Positions 42,690 to 49,845 of a stretch of DNA of 64,000 nt are shown here, piece after piece. This DNA comes from Bifidobacterium aquikefiri (GTDB taxonomy: Bacteria; Actinomycetota; Actinomycetes; Actinomycetales; Bifidobacteriaceae), in the NCBI RefSeq assembly GCF_002259795.1, contig NZ_MWXA01000001.1:62001-126000 (forward strand), in the 5' to 3' direction. The notes under the pieces are model-generated. The model saw only the letters and a program-made list of their open reading frames with translations, did no database searches and was not told the DNA's origin. Each line of letters starts with the position of its first letter. Positions within the stretch are counted from its first letter, which is position 1. Both the position numbers and the translations under genes were made by a program.

Positions 42690-43037
42690 ATGGCAAACAC
42701 CTACTACCACTGCTCAAGGTGCGGCAGACAAGTCGAAGAAAACGAAGCATGTGACGAACACTTTACCTGCGAATGCCGATTGGAACCACAACCAGACGTC
42801 AAGACCACGACTGCGGTCATCAGTCTTGAAAAGCTCGGCATAGCCGCCTATGAACCAGACGAGCAGGAAATAGAGGACGCGCTCATCAACGACTATTACG
42901 ACACACTCAGGTACGAGCAGGGACGTGCCGTGGCCGACCAGTGGGAAAAGGAAAAGCGCGAGGCATTCCACCAATGGATGCGACACCACGATGAACAAGT
43001 CATCAGAAATCAACAGAAGAAGGAAGGTGAAGACTGA
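42690..43037 (+). CDS. Small zinc-ribbon-like hypothetical protein
   Basis: A 115-residue protein. The N-terminus 'YYHCSRCGRQVEENEACDEHFTCEC' region has CxxC and CxC pairs likely to bind zinc; the rest is acidic and helical. The ATG at 42690 follows AAGGAGAG. Its stop overlaps the next start (TGATGG), so translation is coupled. Function unknown. Confidence 0.6.
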   Translation: MANTYYHCSRCGRQVEENEACDEHFTCECRLEPQPDVKTTTAVISLEKLGIAAYEPDEQEIEDALINDYYDTLRYEQGRAVADQWEKEKREAFHQWMRHHDEQVIRNQQKKEGED

Positions 43038-43387
43038 TGGCCCGCCCGAACGGAACGGAGGAACTGTATTCGATACGCCTTGGAATCGAGGCGCGGGAAG
43101 CGCCAGTCGCCGCACTCTACAGTGACCTGAGACTGAACCCCGAACAGGTTCCACACGGCTGGCACCGGTATTCGATTCGTGAGACGGACGGGGGCAGCGG
43201 GGAGCCGGCCACCATCGAACGGCATGTGCTGGTGAACCATCTGATGGACATTCTCACCACGGAAAACCTGGACAGCCTCATCGAAAAAAACGACGGCTGT
43301 CTGAACATCAGCGACTACGACTACGACGATTCACATTGCGTATCATTCCCCAAATCGATTCTTTCGCCACGATACTTCCACGACTGA
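43037..43387 (+). CDS. Hypothetical protein (116 aa)
   Basis: A soluble 116-residue protein coupled to the zinc-ribbon gene by overlap. Visible segments are 'GTEELYSIRLGIEAREAPVA' and an acidic C-terminus 'NISDYDYDDSH'. No family recognised. A CCCGCCG/CGGCGGG hairpin (43396-43417) follows and may end the transcript. Confidence 0.5.
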   Translation: MARPNGTEELYSIRLGIEAREAPVAALYSDLRLNPEQVPHGWHRYSIRETDGGSGEPATIERHVLVNHLMDILTTENLDSLIEKNDGCLNISDYDYDDSHCVSFPKSILSPRYFHD

Positions 43388-43787
43388 GCGTCACACCCGC
43401 CGCACAGCAACGGCGGGCACACCCCACCGTCGCCATCGCGCGATGCAGGGGGAATGGAGCGGCCCACGGCTGCACTGACCATCGAAAGGAGCATCCGCCA
43501 AACGCGGACGCAGACACATGAAGGCGGCCGAACAACGTGGCCGCGTCCTCGATGCCTGAAGAGAAGAGGCGAGGCATCGAGCAGGAGATGGAGCAGCCTT
43601 CGGCTGCGCTTTTCTGTTTTCTTTTTGACCGGTCGGCTATCGCCTTGGATCATATCGAAGTCGCGGAACCCGTCAACGCGACGCACGCGAGCAAGCTCGG
43701 AGCGTCGCTTATGACGGAACCCGCTTTGTTCGATAACGCTTCGCTTGACCAACCGGCCAAAAAGAAAAAACAGGGGGGGTAGAACTC
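43388..43787. other. 400-base inter-gene region with inverted repeats
   Basis: No supported gene. It contains a stem at 43396-43402/43411-43417 and a long-range inverted pair (TTTCTTTTTGACCGG near 43617 and CCGGCCAAAAAGAAAA near 43751). A G7 run before the 43788 gene may serve as its ribosome site. Confidence 0.5.
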
Positions 43788-44096
43788 ATGAGCCGCACAC
43801 TAAGAATCAGCATCGAGCAGCCATCAGAGAGCAACCATACATGGAACAAATGCGACACCTATGTGCATAGCGAGGGCATCGGCAACGATGACGCAGACCA
43901 AATTATCTCATCGATGGACACGATTGCGCCCGACGTGTGGCATCTGGAAAACGATTGCGGCGACGAGTGGGAAATCAGCACGGAACAATACGAACAACTG
44001 CAATCAGAGCATGAGAAATGCAGTCCATCACGGTTCACCCTTCCCGACTTGCCACAGACTTTCACCACCGATTACGTCACCGTTAGCATCAACTAA
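43788..44096 (+). CDS. Hypothetical protein (102 aa)
   Basis: A 102-residue acidic soluble protein ('SEGIGNDDADQIISSMDTIAP', 'CGDEWEISTEQYEQLQSEH'). Start ATG after GGGGGGG. It precedes the DUF3560-like gene by 13 bases and is probably co-transcribed. No family known to me. Confidence 0.5.
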   Translation: MSRTLRISIEQPSESNHTWNKCDTYVHSEGIGNDDADQIISSMDTIAPDVWHLENDCGDEWEISTEQYEQLQSEHEKCSPSRFTLPDLPQTFTTDYVTVSIN

Positions 44097-44109
44097 GGAG
44101 CAGCACATC

Positions 44110-44823
44110 ATGACTACCATCATCAAAGCAAACAGCTTGGAACAGGCGAAGAGCAGACTCGAACGGGTCAGAAGCGAACGGGAAGCGACCGAACAGGCGG
44201 CACGCGACGAGGCGCATGCGATACCGTTCGGACAGCCGAACATCGAGGGACGCGGCAACATCTACAAGCATGTGCAGCAGCAGTGGGACAGGACGCGCCG
44301 CCTCGCTGACGAGGAAGAGCGTGCAGCCGACCGCGTGGACATGCTCGAAATGGTCGAGAAGTTCAAGGAAGATAACGAACGGTTGCAGGATGTTCGCGTG
44401 GTGGGACGCACAGGCTGGGCAAGCGTGGGAGCCGCCACGAGCGTCAACAACCTTGACTATTTCAAAGGCAGGCTAGCTCAGATGATAGCCGACAACGAGG
44501 CAGTGAAAGCATGGAACAAGAACCACAGGGATGCGAAGCGTTGCACGTTCGGCAGCAAGATAACCGCCCTGAGAAAAAAGGTCGCCTATCTCGAAGCAGT
44601 GAAAAGCAAGGCCGACAGCACGCCCGTCAGCGAGCACAGCCAGCAGCTCATCGACAGTGGCAAGGTAAGCCAGTGGAAGAAGAAACCAATCTACTATTTC
44701 GTGGACGGGCTGCGCAAAGTCGCGTTGACCCTTGATGATAACGGTGACTTCCAGGAATCGAAACGCTACCCAGCATACGAGGACAGCGACCGCGAGACCG
44801 TGCAAAGACTCCTGGCACACTGA
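44110..44823 (+). CDS. DUF3560-like coiled-coil protein
   Basis: A 237-residue protein with a long charged coiled coil (residues about 8-85, 'SLEQAKSRLERVRSEREA'). 'AIPFGQPNIEGRGNIYKHVQQQWDRTRRLADEEERAADR' is reminiscent of DUF3560 proteins of plasmids and ICEs ('iP.GQPil.Gh...r......'). The function of that family is unknown, with antirestriction-type or replication roles suggested only by context. The ATG at 44110 follows AAGGAGCAG. Assignment is by pattern and moderately sure. Confidence 0.55.
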   Translation: MTTIIKANSLEQAKSRLERVRSEREATEQAARDEAHAIPFGQPNIEGRGNIYKHVQQQWDRTRRLADEEERAADRVDMLEMVEKFKEDNERLQDVRVVGRTGWASVGAATSVNNLDYFKGRLAQMIADNEAVKAWNKNHRDAKRCTFGSKITALRKKVAYLEAVKSKADSTPVSEHSQQLIDSGKVSQWKKKPIYYFVDGLRKVALTLDDNGDFQESKRYPAYEDSDRETVQRLLAH

Positions 44824-45279
44824 ACCAGCCGGGCACTCCACAGTCAGCGTGGAGTGCCCAAGGCTCGCGTCCCGTGCGTTTCTCGCGCGCCACAGACAAC
44901 GTGGCGCACTCCAAGCCGCTCTCGCCTACCGGCGACATAGGGAGCGGGTTTCACCCGCGCATTGATGAGCGGAACGACCGTCAAAGGGGCGGTCGCATTA
45001 GTGTCTTCATGATCGTGGCTGCGCTTCGCTGCGCGTCTTTTTCGTCCCTTCTTGACTCATTCCACTGTAGCGCCGGTGCTGCCTCATGCAACCCGGATGC
45101 GTCGGCAAAGCCGGCCGCCGCGCACGGGCCTTCGGGCCTTCTCGCCACTCCGGTCACACGCCGCAGGCGTGTTCTCTCGTGCCGCTGCGGCTTGCATTCG
45201 TGCGCTCCACCGCATCCGTGGAAATCGTTCAAGAAGTTCCAAAAAAATGATTGGAACCACACAAAGAAAGAAGAAAACA
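44824..45279. other. Hairpin-dense intergenic region
   Basis: No supported gene in 456 bases. A perfect 11-bp stem at 44831-44841/44849-44859, then GCGCCAC/GTGGCGC, GCGGGT/ACCCGC, GACCG/CGGTC and several GC-rich hairpins follow in quick succession to about 45230. A structured RNA or a set of recombination/processing sites is possible. Confidence 0.6.
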
Positions 45280-45654
45280 ATGCAATATCTCAACGACAGC
45301 CAAGGACACGCACTGACCGGCACCAACGGGTTCGACGAACCGATAACCTACACAGTCTGCCGGTTCCAAGCAGACAGATCACTGGCACTGATGACGGTGT
45401 ACAGAGATGAGATGGGCAACATGGGAGCCGACCCGGTAAGCGTCAACCTTATGGCATATGGCTACATTCCCATGCGCGGGCACACGTACATCAACGAAGA
45501 ATACCTTCAACTCGTCAAACCCCTCATCGACGCTGAACAAGCAAGAATATGCAGCCACATTCATTACGGCTCCTACAATGCCTCAGCGGTAGATATGGAA
45601 ATACTCATCGACAACATCGAGGAAATCGCAGACCAAAACAGTAAGGAAGAATAG
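45280..45654 (+). CDS. Hypothetical protein (124 aa)
   Basis: A soluble 124-residue protein, start ATG at 45280 after AAAGAAGAAAA (weak SD). 'QGHALTGTNGFDEPITYTVCRFQAD' and 'MRGHTYINEEYLQLVKPLI' are visible segments. Not recognised. It is the last plus-strand accessory gene before a bidirectional terminator. Confidence 0.5.
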   Translation: MQYLNDSQGHALTGTNGFDEPITYTVCRFQADRSLALMTVYRDEMGNMGADPVSVNLMAYGYIPMRGHTYINEEYLQLVKPLIDAEQARICSHIHYGSYNASAVDMEILIDNIEEIADQNSKEE

Positions 45655-45712
45655 AGACACAAGCCGATACCATCACGAAATTTGCGCGGATAATCGCCCG
45701 AAACGAATAAAG

Positions 45713-45736
45713 AATGCCCCGCTTTTGCGGGGCATT
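45713..45736. terminator. Bidirectional terminator between convergent genes
   Basis: AATGCCCCGC pairs perfectly with GCGGGGCATT around TTTT. It separates the plus-strand 45280-45654 gene from the minus-strand 45760-46125 gene. Confidence 0.85.
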
Positions 45737-45759
45737 ACTGTTTGTCAGTGAAGAACAAA

Positions 45760-46125
45760 TCACGCATCATGATGTACAAAAGCAGGAACATCACTGATCG
45801 CATTCTGCGAAGAATCCTGAGATTCCGTTTCCTCATTTGATGATTTTTCTTGCGCATCTTCCGAAGATGAATCACTCGCAGCCGCTTGTCGAATCAAGGA
45901 TATTTGTTGCGAAGAAAGCTCAAAAAGCTCATCGATTGCCTGCTTGTTCATCCCATACTTATTCGTGAACTTTGCCAATTCCGAGTTCAAAACCGACGCA
46001 GCACCCATCATTTTCTTAAGCTCATTGAATACAGTCTTCATATCCTTCAGCTTCTCCGATGCAAGTGCACGCTCTCGTTTCAGCACATCAACACCCAGAG
46101 TATTCTCGCTCATTCTCGACGCCAT
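45760..46125 (-). CDS. Coiled-coil hypothetical protein divergent from mobC
   Basis: About 121 residues, start ATG at 46125 (MASRMSENT) after GGAG; the frame runs further upstream but over the AT-rich promoter. The centre is a heptad-rich helix ('KRERALASEKLKDMKTVFNELKKMM') and the tail is Ser/Glu-rich and disordered. It may regulate or assist the relaxosome next door. Family unknown. Confidence 0.5.
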   Translation of the reverse strand: MASRMSENTLGVDVLKRERALASEKLKDMKTVFNELKKMMGAASVLNSELAKFTNKYGMNKQAIDELFELSSQQISLIRQAAASDSSSEDAQEKSSNEETESQDSSQNAISDVPAFVHHDA

Positions 46126-46224
46126 TACTGTGCTCCAATCTCTATAAAAATATGCATTTCCATGCTCAATTATCAATTCTAGTTCATGCACTAGAAGCTC
46201 AAAAAAATGACAAAACAAGTAAAA

Positions 46225-46335
46225 CTACCTACTGTGCCCCCTTGGGGCTAAAATGGGTAGCAAGCATAGCATTGGGGACCCCCCAATGCTCATTCCGGCT
46301 TCGCCGGACTGCGGGACACCCGAACCCGATAGGAG
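46225..46335 (+). other. Candidate origin of transfer (oriT)
   Basis: Just upstream of mobC is a cluster of inverted repeats: GCCCCCTTGGGGC at about 46238-46250, a 10-bp perfect stem AGCATTGGGG/CCCCAATGCT at 46268-46290, and TCCGGC/GCCGGA at 46294-46308. GTGCCCCCTT resembles nic-region sequences of several mobilizable elements. Placement beside mobC-relaxase is where oriT is usually found. Confidence 0.5.
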
Positions 46336-46340
46336 CAGCA

Positions 46341-46706
46341 GTGAGCAACGATCATCACAGAAACAGATCAGTAGAGAAGAAAATTCGTTTCACACCTGAG
46401 GAGTGGCAACAGGCGTCGGCCATCCTTGACCAGGTTCGTGAGTATCGGCCGATGTCGCTGAATGAGTTTGTGTGTCAGTCGGTGTTGGGCAAACAGATCA
46501 CGTTGATTGCTGTGCCTTTGGACTATACGAAGATGGAGGTTCAGGTCAACAAGATCGGTGTGAACGTCAACCAGATCGCACATCGAGTCAATGCACAGGA
46601 TTATGCAACCTTGGAAGAGGTCAGTAAGGTGAAGGCCGAGTTGGCTGAAGTGCATCGTCTCGTCGGTGAGGCGTGGAAAAAATTCAACGAACAGCAGGGC
46701 CGATAG
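46341..46706 (+). CDS. mobC: MobC-like relaxosome accessory protein
   Basis: A 121-residue protein. It has an RHH-like N-terminal strand ('KKIRFTPEEWQQASAIL'), a core 'PMSLNEFVCQSVLG' and the C-terminal MobC signature 'INKIGVNVNQIAHRVN'-like segment (here 'VNKIGVNVNQIAHRVNAQ'). MobC binds oriT and helps the relaxase open it. The GTG at 46341 follows AGGAGCAGCA. The stop is one base before the relaxase ATG, so the two are coupled. Confidence 0.88.
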   Translation: MSNDHHRNRSVEKKIRFTPEEWQQASAILDQVREYRPMSLNEFVCQSVLGKQITLIAVPLDYTKMEVQVNKIGVNVNQIAHRVNAQDYATLEEVSKVKAELAEVHRLVGEAWKKFNEQQGR

Positions 46707-46707
46707 G

Positions 46708-48138
46708 ATGGCCGTAGTCAAGATCGGCCAGGTGAAGCAGACGCTTTCCAAGGCCATGCAGTACATCTGCAACCCCGACAAGACCCGGGACATGGAGCTG
46801 GTGAGCACCAACCTTCCATCCGTGGGCAAAGACCCTACCGCTTTTGCACAGTATTTTCTTGAAGAGCAGCACCGAATCGAAACAGGCCGCGCCCCGACGA
46901 AGACCACACTGGTGCGCGCTCACCACATCATTCAGTCGTTCGACCCGGGTGACAACATTACCCCGGAGAGGGCGCACGAGCTGGGCGTGGAGCTGATGGA
47001 ACGCATCACCGGGGGCATGCAGCATTACGTGATCGCCACGCATACCGACCGCGACCATATCCACAACCACATCATGCTCAGTCCGGTGAACTTTGAAACA
47101 TTGAAACGAGTGAAGGTGCCGCGCACCTATCTCAAAAGGCTCAGAACAATCAGCGATGAGCTATGTCTGGAAAACGGGTTGAAGGTGATCCGTGAGAAGA
47201 AGGTCAAGTCGTACGGCAAGACACGTCCCGACCTGTACACGCAGTTGAAGGGGGAGAGCGTCAAGGAGTCGATCCGTCTGCGCATCGACCAGACGGCCGG
47301 CCGTGTGGAGTCTTTCGACCAGTTCAAGCGCGTGCTGCGCTCCACGGGAGTGTTCACGCACGTGCGTGGCAAGTATCTCACGTTCGAGGATGCGCAGACG
47401 GGCATGAGGTTCCGGGATGCGAAGCTTGGCGAGGCGTATGACGAGATGAGCCTGATGGTCAAGATCGGCCAGGAGAGTCTGGAATGCATCAGCTTCAACA
47501 GGGGCATGATCGCCAGGCAAGATTCCAGGACGGTGAGCGTATGGGTGCCGGGCACCAGGCGCGGCAAGCGGCTGGTGATTCCACGGCAGCGTCTGGTCGT
47601 GGACGGGCAGACGATCCGCGCATGGCTGCCCAGGGATTCGGAACAGGTCTTGAGTGACAGCCGCGGACGGTTCATGCAGCAGGTTCCCACGGAAGGACTC
47701 TACGAATACTTCACGCCACCGAGCCTGAACATCGACAAGCTCATACGCAACAGCTTCCCCCAGATCTACACGGCCAACCCCGCGCAGCGGAAACGACTCA
47801 TGGCACAGGCCATCAAGGTCGAGGAAGTCAACAACGTGGTCAGAGAAATCAATACGGTACGCGAATACCTCCTGGAAGGCGGAATGAGCAGCAGGCAGGC
47901 CGTGGCCACCCTGGGAGCAAAGATCCGCGAAAGACAGGACGACCTCCAAGCGCTCATCGTGGCAAGCTGCGAGGAAGGCCTGAACCCTGAACAGGTCGAA
48001 AGCCTGGACAAACAGATCAGAGGCAGCGAGAAGGAAATATCAGACCTCGCCCGACAAGTGAAGGCGCTGACCGGACGCGAGCAAAGACTCACACAACAGG
48101 AGGGGCAGCGGCGGCAGGGGAAGCACCACGGCAGATAG
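46708..48138 (+). CDS. Relaxase/mobilization nuclease (VirD2/MOBP type)
   Basis: A 476-residue relaxase. The N-terminal domain shows 'QYICNPDKT' and 'VRAHHIIQSFDPGD' (motif with early His), and the metal-binding three-His motif 'HTDRDHIHNHIML' at about residues 112-124. The catalytic Tyr is expected in the first 30 residues ('AMQYICN'). It nicks oriT and pilots the strand to the VirD4-type coupling protein. The C-terminal 200 residues are charged and helical ('IRERQDDLQALIV'). Complete and probably functional. Confidence 0.92.
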   Translation: MAVVKIGQVKQTLSKAMQYICNPDKTRDMELVSTNLPSVGKDPTAFAQYFLEEQHRIETGRAPTKTTLVRAHHIIQSFDPGDNITPERAHELGVELMERITGGMQHYVIATHTDRDHIHNHIMLSPVNFETLKRVKVPRTYLKRLRTISDELCLENGLKVIREKKVKSYGKTRPDLYTQLKGESVKESIRLRIDQTAGRVESFDQFKRVLRSTGVFTHVRGKYLTFEDAQTGMRFRDAKLGEAYDEMSLMVKIGQESLECISFNRGMIARQDSRTVSVWVPGTRRGKRLVIPRQRLVVDGQTIRAWLPRDSEQVLSDSRGRFMQQVPTEGLYEYFTPPSLNIDKLIRNSFPQIYTANPAQRKRLMAQAIKVEEVNNVVREINTVREYLLEGGMSSRQAVATLGAKIRERQDDLQALIVASCEEGLNPEQVESLDKQIRGSEKEISDLARQVKALTGREQRLTQQEGQRRQGKHHGR

Positions 48139-48299
48139 CAGCTCACAGGTCTGAATCGTGATGTGATTCGTGATCCCAATTGCAGTTATGGTTCCAGAGA
48201 CCAGCGGGTGGTGTCGCTACACCTGACCTTTCCGCTCGTCACCTTGGGTGTTGTGATGGATTCCACCTGTTTCTGCACAGGAGTTTGTGGCCTGGAAGA

Positions 48300-49724
48300 T
48301 CAGTGGCGGTGGTGTGGCGTTGCTGCCCGGCGGCGAGTGTGAAGGATGAGCAGGGTCGGGAGTGCGAGTATGGCGATGAGTGCCAGGATGATGCCGATGC
48401 CGGCGGCTGCGTGTTCCTGGATCCAGGCGAGGGGCTGCACGGCGGTGTGTGTGGGAGTGGCTGTGGGTTTGGCCGAGGCGCTGCTCTTGCTGTTCTTGCT
48501 GCTGGTGTCGATGGTGCGGCCGGTGTTGACGATGTCGATGCTTTCGCCTCCGTTCAGGGCGATTCGGCTGCCGTCGGGGGAAATGATGATTGATTCGCTT
48601 CCGGCCGCGTCGGTTTTTACTGTGCTGACGGTGCCTGTGGCGGTGTCCGTCGCCGTGAGTTGGAAGTTGTCGGCGATGGATCCGTATATCACGGTGCCGT
48701 CGGGGGACAGTCCGCACATGTATCCGTTGGCGCACACGTTGCTCTTGACCTGCGTGGTCTTGTCGTTGGCCGTGTCGGTCAGTGTTGCCTTTCCCTGGCC
48801 GTCGGCGGTGAGGATGACCGTTCCGTCCGGGGTGGATGCAAGGTATGTGGCGGCCAGGGGTATGGTCAGCCGGTGCCGTACCGTGCCGGTGGCGGCGTTG
48901 ACGAGGAGCAGGCTGGTCGTGGACTCCTTGCTGACTGGTAGGTAGAGGGTGCCGCCGTCGGGGGATGCGAGGGTGTTGGCCCCGTGGATGAGGTCCATGT
49001 CAGTGGGGGCGGTGCCGTAGTCCTGCTCCACGCTGCCGGTCGCCGTGTCTATGCGTACCCATCGTGGCTGGCTGGTGGTCGTGGCCATGAGTGCCCCGTA
49101 CAGGCTTGTCCCGTCTGCCGACAGGGCGACGGGCGTGAGGAAGGCGCCGTCGAGCTGCTTGAACTGCAGTGCGCTTCCAGTGGCGTTCGTGTCGATCGCG
49201 GCGATCCTGTTGACCTTGTGGCCGGTCTCGTCGGCAAACACGCCGACGACGTGCCTGGCATCGGGAGATGCTGCGTAGTACACCAGCTTCGTGGTCTGCA
49301 CGCTTGCGGTCACGGTATCGGTGGCGGTGTCGATCCTGACGAGCTGGTTCGTGTTGAGACCGGACTGCACGAGCAGTGTCCTGCCGTCTAGGGAAATCCT
49401 TGGGTTCGTGGGGTTCGTCACGTGCGTGTCGATCGTGGCGGTCGCCCGTGCGGCTGCCATGTCGATCACCGTGACCGTCGTGTCAGCATTGCCACTGTCC
49501 GTGTTGCCATTGGTGACGTACAGGGTCTTCCCGTCCGGTGCGAGCAGCATCGCGTTGGCATGCTTGCCGACGGGCACGGACGCGGCAACGCTCAGTTTCG
49601 CAGCAGACGAAGGCGAAGCCGATGCACTGGCGCCTGCACCCCACGCAGCCGGAGCCATGCATACCACCAGTAGCATCAACAGCACGATGGTCACAGGCAT
49701 CTGCACGCGCCGCAAGCTTCTCAT
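48300..49724 (-). CDS. Secreted/membrane-anchored YncE-like beta-propeller protein
   Basis: About 474 residues: signal peptide ('MPVTIVLLMLLVVCMAPAAWGA'-like hydrophobic core, start chosen at 49724), at least six beta-propeller blades with 'DGKTLYVTNG', 'DGTSLYGAL', 'PDGGTLYLPV', 'PDGTVILTAD', 'PDGTVIYGSI', then a Ser/Thr-rich stalk and a C-terminal span 'IGIILALIAILALPTLLIL' with a basic tail. It resembles YncE-type PQQ-less propellers. An upstream ATG (49754) falls just after a hairpin and is less likely. It follows DUF1906 copy 2 on the same strand; role unknown, perhaps adhesion or mating contact. Confidence 0.75.
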   Translation of the reverse strand: MRSLRRVQMPVTIVLLMLLVVCMAPAAWGAGASASASPSSAAKLSVAASVPVGKHANAMLLAPDGKTLYVTNGNTDSGNADTTVTVIDMAAARATATIDTHVTNPTNPRISLDGRTLLVQSGLNTNQLVRIDTATDTVTASVQTTKLVYYAASPDARHVVGVFADETGHKVNRIAAIDTNATGSALQFKQLDGAFLTPVALSADGTSLYGALMATTTSQPRWVRIDTATGSVEQDYGTAPTDMDLIHGANTLASPDGGTLYLPVSKESTTSLLLVNAATGTVRHRLTIPLAATYLASTPDGTVILTADGQGKATLTDTANDKTTQVKSNVCANGYMCGLSPDGTVIYGSIADNFQLTATDTATGTVSTVKTDAAGSESIIISPDGSRIALNGGESIDIVNTGRTIDTSSKNSKSSASAKPTATPTHTAVQPLAWIQEHAAAGIGIILALIAILALPTLLILHTRRRAATPHHRH

Positions 49725-49764
49725 GAGATTCACCGTTCTTCTCCATTTTCGCATCAACCTGAAG

Positions 49765-49800
49765 GCAGGCCGTCCGACCCCCATCGCTCGGACGGCCTGC
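49765..49800 (-). terminator. Hairpin between DUF1906 copy 2 and the propeller gene
   Basis: A perfect 13-bp stem (GCAGGCCGTCCGA with its complement) and a 10-base loop. It has no T-run on the minus side, so it may attenuate rather than stop. Confidence 0.7.
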
Positions 49801-49845
49801 AATGATTCACATCACATCCAATGATCGCATCATATCGGACTGCGC

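Noticed and set aside
44824-45280. CRISPR array
   Set aside because: The repeats are different hairpins without constant units or regular spacers; no cas genes in the window.
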